From contig JAEZCS010000053.1 in NCBI GenBank assembly GCA_023433445.1, positions 1-26,338 on the forward strand: 26,338 nt of DNA. The letters run 5' to 3'. Below the pieces are notes generated by a model that made no database searches, had not been told where the DNA came from, and was given only the letters and a program-made list of their open reading frames with translations. Made by a program: the position numbers and the translations under genes. The stretch is from Pseudomonadota bacterium. Lineage in GTDB: Bacteria; Pseudomonadota; Alphaproteobacteria; Sphingomonadales; Sphingomonadaceae. Shown in pieces: positions 1 to 6,986 of the stretch; the first letter of the stretch is position 1; the number at the start of each line of letters is the position of its first letter.

Positions 1-272
1 GGCGGATCGGGAATGCCGGGTTCATGCCCAGCATGAGCCCGGTGCGCGTCCGTTGCGGAAGTGGAAGGCATCTGATGACCGGCGTGTGGATCCGATGGAC
101 CGGATGGAGACTGCGGCATATCGTGCCCGGCATGGGGGTCGTCAGCTTCTTCGTCCATCTGATGCCCCGCATGCGGATCGGCCGTCACCAGCTGTTCGGC
201 GGCGGCATGGTTATGCTGCCCCAGCGCGGGCGTTGCGGCGGCCGCGAGAAGCAGGCTGAGGAGATACTTCAT
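1..272 (-). CDS. copB: Copper resistance protein CopB, N-terminal part (runs off window)
   Basis: The start codon is ATG at 272 and the frame stays open to the left edge, so only about 90 N-terminal residues are visible. A short signal peptide (MKYLLSLLLAAATPALG) is followed by a His-rich, Met-containing region with three PHAGHxM units (DPHAGHQM, DPHAGHDM, DPHAGHQM) and a further HAGH. CopB proteins are outer-membrane beta-barrel proteins whose variable N-terminal region binds copper. The barrel lies outside the window, so the name rests on this N-terminus and on its position directly after copA. The start overlaps the copA stop as ATGA, which indicates translational coupling. A different His-rich periplasmic protein is possible but less likely. 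Confidence 0.8.
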   Translation of the reverse strand, partial: MKYLLSLLLAAAATPALGQHNHAAAEQLVTADPHAGHQMDEEADDPHAGHDMPQSPSGPSDPHAGHQMPSTSATDAHRAHAGHEPGIPDP

Positions 273-2053
273 GCCGCATCTCCCTCCAGCGGACGGATGG
301 TGACGACACGGAACATTCCGGCGTGCATGTGAAGCAGCAGATGGCAGTGAAACGCCCAGTCGCCGGGTGCGTCTGCCGTCAGGTCTAAGCTGACCTTGCC
401 GCCCGGCAACACATTGACCGTGTGCTTGCGGGGATAGCTGCCGGTATGGCCGTTCACCACCTCGAAGAAATGGCCATGCAGATGAATCGGGTGGGTCATC
501 ATCGTATCGTTGATGAGCACGACGCGAGCGCGTTCGTTACGTTCGAAGCGGATCGGCTCGACCCCTTCGCTGAATTTCTCGCCATCGAACGACCACATGA
601 AGCGCTCCATGTTGCCGGTGAGGTGGACCTCGATCGTGCGTTGCGGCGGGCGCGTGTCAGGATTTGGGGTAAGCGACATAAGGTCACGGTAGGTCAGCAC
701 CTTGTGCCCGACATCTTCCAGCCCGACGCCCGGATCGCCGGTACGATCGACTGGTGACATGGCGATGGCATCCACGCCAACACCGACCTTGACGCTGTCG
801 GGGACCAAAGACTTGTCGCGCATGTTCATGCTGCCCATCGAATGGGAGCCGCCATGATCCATCCCGGCCATTGCGCCATGGTCCATTCCAGCCATTGAAC
901 TATAATCCATGCTGCCCATGCCCATGTCCCTCATGGTGAGTGTCGGACGTGGGCGAAGCGGTGGAACGGGCGCGGTCATCCCCATGCGCGGCGCGAGCGT
1001 GGCGCGCGCCATGCCGGAACGATCGATCGATTCCGCGACGAGCGTGAACGCCTTGTCCTCGGTTGGCTGGATAATGACGTCATAGGTCTCGGCATTGCCG
1101 ATCTGGAATTCGTCCACGGTCACCGGACGGACATTCAGCCCATCAGCGCTGACCACGGTCATGGGCAGACCCGGAATGCGGATATTGAAGATCGTCATGG
1201 TAGCAGCATTAATGAAGCGCAGCCGCACCCGCTCGCCGGAGCGAAAGAGGCCGGTCCAGTTTTCCTGCGGCCCGTGACCATTGACGAGATAAGTATAGGT
1301 GGCAGCCGTCACGTCCGCGATGTCCGTGGGGTCCATCCGCATCTTTCCCCACATGGCGCGGTCGGAAGCGGACATGCTCTCCTCGGGACCACCACCCAGC
1401 ATGCCGAACAGCGTCTGCCTCTGGCGGTTGAAATAGCCGCCTTCCGATTTGAGCTTGGTGACGAGCTGGTGCGGATGCAGGAAGGTCCAGTCGCTGAGCA
1501 CGATCACATGCTCGCGATCATAGGCGACCGGATCGGGCTCGGCGGGATCGATCACGATCGGCCCGTAATGGCCCTGCTGCTCCTGGAGTCCGGAGTGGCT
1601 GTGATACCAGTAGGTGCCGCTTTGCAGCAGCGGAAATTCGTAAACGAAGGTAGTGTGCGGCTTGATACCAGGGAAGCTGACGCCGGGAACGCCGTCCATC
1701 TGAAATGGTACGATCAGCCCATGCCAGTGGATCGAGCTATCCTCATCCAGCGTATTTTCGACATGGAGGCGCACATTCTGCCCCTCGCGCAGCCGGATCA
1801 GCGGCGCGGGCAATACGCCGTTCATCGTGACGGCATGGCCGGTGCGGCCGCCAACCGTAAAGGGGGTGTTCGCGATTTTAAGGTGGATATTCTCGCCCGA
1901 AAGCGTGGGCATCTGCGGCGCCAGCCCCGGCGAGCCGGCCAGACCTGCCGAACCCGATTGGGCCCAGGCAGGGAACAGGCCGGAAAAGCCCAGTCCGGCG
2001 GCGCCGACCGCGCCGGCACGCAGCAGGGATCGCCGATCGATCGCCTGTGTCAT
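269..2053 (-). CDS. copA: Multicopper oxidase CopA (copper resistance)
   Basis: This is a 594-residue periplasmic multicopper oxidase of the CopA/PcoA type, thought to oxidise Cu(I) and sequester copper in the periplasm. It begins with a twin-arginine signal (DRRSLLRAGAVGAAGLGFSG, cleavage near AWAQ). Copper ligand motifs appear in order: HWHGL and HSHSG in the first cupredoxin domain, then HPIHLHGHFFEV and HCHLLLHMHAGMF near the C-terminus, which supply the type 1, 2 and 3 sites. A Met/His-rich insert with GM-DHG repeats lies near the middle, as is typical of CopA. The length matches the family. ATG at 2053 is preceded by GAGGACA at good spacing. The stop overlaps the copB start (ATGA). Confidence 0.95.
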   Translation of the reverse strand: MTQAIDRRSLLRAGAVGAAGLGFSGLFPAWAQSGSAGLAGSPGLAPQMPTLSGENIHLKIANTPFTVGGRTGHAVTMNGVLPAPLIRLREGQNVRLHVENTLDEDSSIHWHGLIVPFQMDGVPGVSFPGIKPHTTFVYEFPLLQSGTYWYHSHSGLQEQQGHYGPIVIDPAEPDPVAYDREHVIVLSDWTFLHPHQLVTKLKSEGGYFNRQRQTLFGMLGGGPEESMSASDRAMWGKMRMDPTDIADVTAATYTYLVNGHGPQENWTGLFRSGERVRLRFINAATMTIFNIRIPGLPMTVVSADGLNVRPVTVDEFQIGNAETYDVIIQPTEDKAFTLVAESIDRSGMARATLAPRMGMTAPVPPLRPRPTLTMRDMGMGSMDYSSMAGMDHGAMAGMDHGGSHSMGSMNMRDKSLVPDSVKVGVGVDAIAMSPVDRTGDPGVGLEDVGHKVLTYRDLMSLTPNPDTRPPQRTIEVHLTGNMERFMWSFDGEKFSEGVEPIRFERNERARVVLINDTMMTHPIHLHGHFFEVVNGHTGSYPRKHTVNVLPGGKVSLDLTADAPGDWAFHCHLLLHMHAGMFRVVTIRPLEGDAA

Positions 2054-2065
2054 GATATTGTCCTC

Positions 2066-2128
2066 GGCTCCATCGGGGGAGCCCGCTATGTGCTGAATGG
2101 GCCGGGAGACGGGAAAGCCGCCTCCCGG
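2066..2128. other. Two small hairpins between copA and the upstream small gene
   Basis: The 86-base gap holds two inverted repeats: GGCTCC/GGAGCC (2066-2071 and 2078-2083, 6-base loop) and CCGGGAG/CTCCCGG (2102-2108 and 2122-2128). Neither is followed by a T-run on the minus strand, so they are not classic terminators. They could be mRNA processing or stability elements in the copper operon. The role is inferred. Confidence 0.35.
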
Positions 2129-2139
2129 TTTGCGTTCGA

Positions 2140-2406
2140 TCAGTGCTGACTCATGCCATGTCCGGCATGCGGATCGGCGGCAGGCGCCTCCGCCTTGCCC
2201 TCGGCCTTCATTTTCTCGCAGCAGGCCATCTTGCCATCAGCCCCCTTGTCGCAGCAGCCGCTGGACATATCGTGACCTTCATGCCCGTCATGGCCGGTCT
2301 TTTCGCCCTGGCTGGTGGGTGGGGTGCGCACATCGGCCGGTGCGGCGCTCTGGGCGAAGGCTGGCATGGCGATCATCATCGTGATCGCAGTAATTATCAA
2401 CTTCAT
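2140..2406 (-). CDS. Small secreted His/Cys/Met-rich protein of the copper cluster
   Basis: An 88-residue protein with a clear Sec signal peptide (MKLIITAITMMIAMPAFAQS). The mature part is rich in metal-binding residues: a GHDGHEGHDM stretch, two CC pairs (GCCDKGADGKMACCEKM), and a C-terminal DPHAGHGM. That last unit matches the repeats at the N-terminus of CopB at the other end of the operon. ATG at 2406 has GGAG seven bases upstream. I do not recognise a named family. The composition and the neighbours suggest a periplasmic copper-binding or copper-delivery protein, which is inferred. It is probably cotranscribed with copA and copB. Confidence 0.8.
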   Translation of the reverse strand: MKLIITAITMMIAMPAFAQSAAPADVRTPPTSQGEKTGHDGHEGHDMSSGCCDKGADGKMACCEKMKAEGKAEAPAADPHAGHGMSQH

Positions 2407-2436
2407 GACTAATCTCCGGAAGAAAGTGGATGAACC

Positions 2437-2775
2437 TCAATTCCCCGGAATCATGCGCGGCGGCGGCGTGTCTCTCTCAAGCGTGATCGCGATGAGATGT
2501 TTCTGTCCCGCAACAGAATATAAGGCCTTTGTTGGCCGATCCAACTGCTCGATGAGGGGAGGCATTGCCGGGAACGCCGCGCAGGCAACGGCGCAGTGCA
2601 TGCCGGGTTCGGGTGATTTACGATGGGAGGGAGATTCACTCCCGGCGCAATGCCCCGCGACCGAAGCCATCTCCATCGCACCCTGATGCGGCATAGCCGT
2701 TGCAGTGCCGCTCGCCATCGATACGGACGAGACGAGCATGGCAAGCGCAATCAGGAGCGACGAAAGCAACTTCAT
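2437..2775 (-). CDS. Small secreted protein, first gene of the copA/copB operon
   Basis: A 112-residue protein with an N-terminal signal peptide (MKLLSSLLIALAMLVSSVSM). The mature region has scattered His, Met and Cys residues, including GHCAGSES and PGMHCAVACAAF, and ends with a proline-rich tail (RDTPPPRM). The frame is open further upstream to 2868, but ATG at 2775 is chosen because a signal peptide starts there and AGGA sits upstream; the extra 31 residues look non-coding. The family is not recognised. It resembles the small secreted proteins often seen at the head of copper operons. A role in copper sensing or binding is inferred from context only. Confidence 0.7.
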   Translation of the reverse strand: MKLLSSLLIALAMLVSSVSMASGTATAMPHQGAMEMASVAGHCAGSESPSHRKSPEPGMHCAVACAAFPAMPPLIEQLDRPTKALYSVAGQKHLIAITLERDTPPPRMIPGN

Positions 2776-2829
2776 CGCAATCCTGTTGGGTGGTGGGGCC
2801 TGTTGGGCGGTTGGGCCATGGGTGACAAC

Positions 2830-2848
2830 GATTCGAATCCTTTTCGAA
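2830..2848. promoter_or_regulatory. Paired TTCGAA palindromes in the divergent copper intergenic region
   Basis: GATTCGAATC is a perfect 10-bp palindrome (2830-2839), followed ten bases on by a second TTCGAA (2843-2848). The pair lies between the leftward small-gene operon and the rightward ATPase promoter, so it may be an operator for the leftward operon. No specific regulator can be assigned. Confidence 0.3.
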
Positions 2849-2860
2849 CCCTTCATGCAC

Positions 2861-2893
2861 CTTGACACAATGATAAGGTCAAGTGCCTATTGA
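2861..2893 (+). promoter_or_regulatory. MerR-type (CueR-like) promoter of the copper ATPase
   Basis: TTGACA (-35, 2862-2867) is separated by 19 bases from CTATTG (2887-2892), or by 20 from TATTGA. The dyad CTTGAC/GTCAAG (2861-2866 and 2878-2883) lies across this overlong spacer. A 19-20 bp spacer with an internal palindrome is the hallmark of MerR-family activated promoters. The cueR-like gene two genes downstream is the obvious regulator, which would make this a self-controlled operon. Confidence 0.7.
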
Positions 2894-2945
2894 CTCTGAC
2901 ATGGTGTCAAACTCCATCTTACCCTGCGATAGAAGGAGACGGTTG

Positions 2946-5309
2946 ATGGCCGAGTCGAAACATGGCGTTCATTCCGGTGTCCACAGTTGTTGTGGTGACC
3001 ATGGCAAGCATTCCGCCGGACTGGTGGTCGACCCGGTTTGCGGCATGACGGTCGATCCCGAAAAAACCGCGCATCACGCGACCTATGCTGGCCACGACTA
3101 TCATTTTTGCAGCGCCGGCTGCCGCGAGAAGTTCATTGCGGACCCGGAAGCGCATCTGAACAAGTCCGCCGTCGAACCCGTCGATGCGCCGCCGGGGACG
3201 ATGTGGACCTGCCCGATGCATCCGGAGATCCGGCAGGACCATCCCGGCGCCTGCCCGATCTGCGGCATGGGGCTTGAGCCGGAAATGGTCAGCGCCGATA
3301 CCGGACCCAGCGCCGAGCTGCTCGACATGACACGGCGTTTCTGGATTGGCCTTGCGCTGGCCCTCCCGGTCTTCATCCTCGAAATGGGCGGGCACCTTTT
3401 CCCGGCGCTGCATCATCTCGTGCCCATGAAGCTGTCGATCTGGATCCAGTTCGCGCTGGCGACGCCGGTCGTGCTGTGGGCGGGCTGGCCCTTTTTCGAG
3501 CGCGGCTGGGCTTCGCTGAAGACGCGCAATCTCAACATGTTCACGCTGATCGCGATGGGGACCGGCGTCGCATGGGCCTATAGCGTCGTCGCGACGCTGG
3601 CGCCCGGTATCTTCCCGGACGCCTTCCGCGCCGCTGACGGGACCGTCGCGGTCTATTTCGAGGCGGCCGCCGTCATTACCGTGCTGGTGCTGCTGGGGCA
3701 GGTGCTGGAACTGCGCGCGCGCGAACGCACATCGGGCGCGATCAAGGCATTGCTCAACCTTGCCCCGAAAACCGCTCGGCGCATCGCCGAGGACGGCAGC
3801 GAGGCGGAAATCCCGCTGGAGGATGTGGCGGTGGGGGATCGGCTGCGGGTGCGGCCGGGCGAAAAGGTGCCGGTTGACGGCGTGGTCGAGGAAGGGCGTT
3901 CGGCGCTCGATGAATCGATGGTCACGGGCGAATCCATGCCCGTCACCAAGTCGGATGGCGACAGCGTGATCGGCGGCACGATGAACCAGAGCGGCGCCCT
4001 GGTCATCCGCGCCGACAAGGTCGGGCGCGATACCATGCTGTCGCGCATCGTCCAGATGGTCGCCGAGGCGCAGCGCTCGCGCGCGCCGATCCAGCGCATG
4101 GCCGATCAGGTCTCGGGCTGGTTCGTGCCGGTTGTCATCGGGGTCGCTGTCCTCGCCTTCGTCATCTGGGGCGTCTGGGGACCGGAGCCGCGCTTTGCCC
4201 ATGGGCTGATCGCGGCGGTATCGGTGCTGATCATCGCCTGCCCCTGCGCATTGGGGCTGGCGACGCCGATGTCGATCATGGTCGGCGTCGGGCGCGGGGC
4301 GGGGCTTGGCGTGCTGATCAAGAATGCCGAAGCGCTGGAGCATATGGAGAAGGTCGACACGCTGGTCGTCGACAAGACCGGCACGCTGACCGAAGGCAAG
4401 CCCGCCGTCACCCGGATCGTCGCGGCGGATGGCTATGCGGAAAGCGAGTTGCTGCGGATTGCCGCCGGCGTCGAGCGCGCCTCGGAGCATCCGCTGGCGC
4501 TGGCGATCGTCGATGCGGCGACGGGCCGAGGCATCGACATTCCTCCCGTCAGCGATTTCGATTCACCCACCGGCAAGGGGGCGCTGGGCACCGTCGAAGG
4601 CAAGCGGGTCACATTGGGGAATGCGCGCTTCCTGGCGGAATCGGGGATCGATACCGCGCCGCTTGTCGCCGAGGCCGATGCACTTCGCGGCGATGGCGCG
4701 ACGGCGATCTTCATGGGGCTGGATGATCGGGCCGTGGGGATTTTCGCCATCGCCGATCCGATCAAGCCGACGACACCCGAGGCGCTGGCCGCCCTGCGCG
4801 CCGACGGCATCAAGGTGGTGATGCTGACCGGCGACAATCGCACCACGGCTGAAGCGGTTGCGCGTCAACTCGGCATCGATGCGGTCGAGGCCGATGTGCT
4901 GCCCGACCAGAAGGCGAATGTCGTCGCGCGGCTGAAGCAGGAAGGCCGCGTCGTCGCCATGGCGGGCGATGGCGTCAATGATGCCCCGGCGCTGGCGGCG
5001 GCCGACGTCGGCATCGCGATGGGACATGGCACCGACGTTGCCATGGAAAGCGCGGGCGTGACCTTGCTCAAGGGCGATCTCAACGGCATCGTCCGGGCCC
5101 GCCAGCTCAGTGAGGCGACGATGTCGAATATCCGGCACAACCTGTTCTTCGCTTTCATCTACAACGCGGCGGGTGTGCCGATCGCGGCGGGGCTGCTCTA
5201 TCCGGTCTTCGGCATCCTGCTCTCGCCGATGATCGCGGCGGCGGCGATGGCGCTGTCGTCGGTGAGCGTCGTCGCCAACGCGCTGCGCCTCAACCGGGTG
5301 AAGCTGTGA
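2946..5309 (+). CDS. Copper-translocating P1B-type ATPase with YHS and heavy-metal-binding N-terminal domains
   Basis: A 787-residue inner-membrane heavy-metal efflux ATPase. The His/Cys-rich N-terminus is followed by a YHS domain (about residues 27-71, VDPVCGM and FCSAGCREKF) and a heavy-metal-binding domain (about 85-112, TCPMHPEI and CPICGMGLEP). The P1B core follows, with CPC in the metal-binding membrane helix (about 432-434), DKTGTLT with the phosphorylated Asp near 476, SEHPLA, and GDGVNDAP near 675. CPC with these N-terminal domains indicates Cu(I) export. ATG at 2946 is chosen over the longer frame from 2883 because AAGGAG lies at correct spacing and because 2883 falls inside the promoter. 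The stop overlaps the cueR-like start (GTGA). The symbol is left blank because copA is already used here for the oxidase. Confidence 0.93.
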   Translation: MAESKHGVHSGVHSCCGDHGKHSAGLVVDPVCGMTVDPEKTAHHATYAGHDYHFCSAGCREKFIADPEAHLNKSAVEPVDAPPGTMWTCPMHPEIRQDHPGACPICGMGLEPEMVSADTGPSAELLDMTRRFWIGLALALPVFILEMGGHLFPALHHLVPMKLSIWIQFALATPVVLWAGWPFFERGWASLKTRNLNMFTLIAMGTGVAWAYSVVATLAPGIFPDAFRAADGTVAVYFEAAAVITVLVLLGQVLELRARERTSGAIKALLNLAPKTARRIAEDGSEAEIPLEDVAVGDRLRVRPGEKVPVDGVVEEGRSALDESMVTGESMPVTKSDGDSVIGGTMNQSGALVIRADKVGRDTMLSRIVQMVAEAQRSRAPIQRMADQVSGWFVPVVIGVAVLAFVIWGVWGPEPRFAHGLIAAVSVLIIACPCALGLATPMSIMVGVGRGAGLGVLIKNAEALEHMEKVDTLVVDKTGTLTEGKPAVTRIVAADGYAESELLRIAAGVERASEHPLALAIVDAATGRGIDIPPVSDFDSPTGKGALGTVEGKRVTLGNARFLAESGIDTAPLVAEADALRGDGATAIFMGLDDRAVGIFAIADPIKPTTPEALAALRADGIKVVMLTGDNRTTAEAVARQLGIDAVEADVLPDQKANVVARLKQEGRVVAMAGDGVNDAPALAAADVGIAMGHGTDVAMESAGVTLLKGDLNGIVRARQLSEATMSNIRHNLFFAFIYNAAGVPIAAGLLYPVFGILLSPMIAAAAMALSSVSVVANALRLNRVKL

Positions 5310-5722
5310 ATATCGGCGCGGCCTCGCAGGCGAGCGGCGTCTCGCAGCGGATGATCCGCCATTATGAGAAGATCGGCCTGATCCCGGCGCCGCCGCGCCG
5401 GGACAGCGGCTATCGCGATTATGCCGATGCCGATGTCCACCGCCTGCGCTTCATCGCCAATGCGCGCGACCTCGGCTTTCCGATCGAGGATATTCGCGAT
5501 CTCCTCGGGCTGTGGAGCAACAGCCAGCGCGCCAGCGCCGAAGTGAAGGCACTCGCCGTCGCCCGCGCGGAAGAACTCGGCCGCAAGGCAGAAGCGCTTC
5601 AGGCACTGCGCCAGACGCTGCTCGAACTGGCGGAGCGCTGCCATGGGGACGACCGCCCCGATTGCCCGATCATCGAGCGCATGTCTGGCGAGGACGACCG
5701 CGACGCCGCGGGCGTTCGATGA
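5306..5722 (+). CDS. cueR: CueR-like MerR-family copper-responsive regulator
   Basis: A 138-residue MerR-family activator. The N-terminal winged helix-turn-helix (MNIGAASQASGVSQRMIRHY, then GYRDYADADVHRLRFI) leads into a long dimerisation helix. The C-terminal loop CHGDDRPDCP has the two cysteines, spaced seven residues apart, that bind Cu(I), Ag(I) or Au(I) in CueR. The start is GTG at 5306, overlapping the ATPase stop as GTGA, so translation is probably coupled. The likely target is the 19-20 bp spacer promoter at 2861-2893. Confidence 0.9.
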   Translation: MNIGAASQASGVSQRMIRHYEKIGLIPAPPRRDSGYRDYADADVHRLRFIANARDLGFPIEDIRDLLGLWSNSQRASAEVKALAVARAEELGRKAEALQALRQTLLELAERCHGDDRPDCPIIERMSGEDDRDAAGVR

Positions 5723-5973
5723 GGAAACCAGGACCCGGATATGGCTCGGTAGGCGGCAATGGACCGCATTGCCTGTTTACCCGCCTGCGTTGACATTGAA
5801 CGCAGACGTCGGCTTTGCTGGCGAGAGCTGCCGCTCATGCGCGAGCCTGGAACGGCACGAGTTGGGTCGGGAGCAGACATCTGGCGTTTGCCGACCACTC
5901 CCCGAAAGGCGCAGACTGTGGTCAGGATCCGCGATCGCAACGATCACGTAAACTGGCAACACTATCGACCAGC
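5723..5973. other. Gene-free junction between the copper island and plasmid block
   Basis: No open frame in these 251 bases looks like a real gene and no strong repeat or promoter is visible. The rightward copper operon and the leftward plasmid block converge here, so this may be the edge of the inserted copper segment. No insertion sequence end is recognisable. Confidence 0.5.
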
Positions 5974-6894
5974 TCAAGCGGCCGCCTGCTCATCCGCATC
6001 CTCGCAGCCAAGACCCGTTGCGCGCAGCAAGTAGCCCGCAGCTTCCTCTGCCCGCGCCGCCGCCGTGAGCAAGGCGCGATTATCCCTGCGCAGGATCGAA
6101 AGCCAAGAACCGATATAGGCCGCATGATCATCGAGATGGGTGGTTGGGAGACCAACATCGGCGCCAACCAGCGCTGCCGTCAGTTCAGCCACCAATTCCT
6201 CGAAAGCGTAGGCCTGATCGCCGAAGCGCTTGCCGAAGGATCGGGCAAGCCGGTCTGGATGACCCGTCCAGTGACCGGCCTCGTGCGCGAGCGTGGCCGC
6301 CCATACAGCACGCGTGTCGAACTGTTCGACGGGCGGCATCGTGATGAGGTCTGCGCGCAGGTCGTAATAGGCTCGATCGCCTCCGGTCCGCAGCCGCGCC
6401 GGTAGGCAATCGACGAAGCGTTGCGCCCGCGGATCGAGCTGGTCGCCAGGTGGGACGAGCGATAACGGTTCTGGATAGAAATCCGATGGCAGCGCGTCGA
6501 TCTGGTCTGCATTGAAGACCGCATAGGATCGCATCACCCGGCGATGCTCATCAACCAGCTCGCCAGGGCGTTCGCTGGAATCGACCTTTTTCGAATAGGC
6601 CTTGTAGAAGATCGCAAATTGCGCCTGCTCACCGGCACGGACCTGCCCGCCTAGGGTCTGCGCCTGACGGTAGGTCATCCAATGGGGTGACCGATAGCCG
6701 CATTGCTCAGCAGCCAGCCACAGCCAGAATGTATTCATGCCGCGATAGGGCTCGCCATTGGCGCGCAGCGGGCGTCCTTGCCCGGCGCATGATCGCCAGG
6801 GCCGCACCCAGAGGCGCACACCGGCCTCGAGCCGGTCGATGATGGCGCGCGTGATGGTCTCGGCCGACGAGGGCCGGCCCGATGATTGGGTCAT
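5974..6894 (-). CDS. ardC: ArdC-like antirestriction / zincin-like metallopeptidase protein
   Basis: A 306-residue protein of the ArdC-type family. The N-terminal ssDNA-binding domain (formerly DUF1738) shows NGEPYRGMNTFWLW, SPHWMTYRQAQ and GEQAQFAIFYK. The C-terminal zincin-like domain has HEAGH at residues 204-208 and a Glu pair near 232-233 (AFEELVAEL) as the probable third zinc ligand. Family members are carried by conjugative plasmids and protect incoming single-stranded DNA from restriction. ATG at 6894 has GGAG eight bases upstream. It is the last gene of the leftward block. The family is clear; the antirestriction role is inferred from homologues. Confidence 0.88.
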   Translation of the reverse strand: MTQSSGRPSSAETITRAIIDRLEAGVRLWVRPWRSCAGQGRPLRANGEPYRGMNTFWLWLAAEQCGYRSPHWMTYRQAQTLGGQVRAGEQAQFAIFYKAYSKKVDSSERPGELVDEHRRVMRSYAVFNADQIDALPSDFYPEPLSLVPPGDQLDPRAQRFVDCLPARLRTGGDRAYYDLRADLITMPPVEQFDTRAVWAATLAHEAGHWTGHPDRLARSFGKRFGDQAYAFEELVAELTAALVGADVGLPTTHLDDHAAYIGSWLSILRRDNRALLTAAARAEEAAGYLLRATGLGCEDADEQAAA

Positions 6895-6944
6895 GATGGA
6901 TACTCCGCGAAAGAGCGGCTGTCTCAGCGCCGCCGATGAAGGGC

Positions 6945-6972
6945 GGCGGGCGACACCAAAGCGCCGCCCGCC
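6945..6972. other. GC-rich hairpin between the ParB-like gene and ardC
   Basis: GGCGGGCG (6945-6952) pairs with CGCCCGCC (6965-6972) across a 12-base loop, just after the ParB-like stop on the minus strand. No T-run follows, so it may attenuate or stabilise the transcript rather than end it. Confidence 0.3.
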
Positions 6973-6986
6973 GTTAGGCGTTCGCC

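Noticed and set aside
2919..4490. A 523-residue minus-strand open frame opposite the ATPase
   Set aside because: It is rich in His, Arg, Asp and Gln in a pattern typical of antisense frames, and the plus strand carries all P-type ATPase motifs.
5723..5973. Several small open frames in the gap after cueR
   Set aside because: None has a convincing start, ribosome binding site or recognisable composition.
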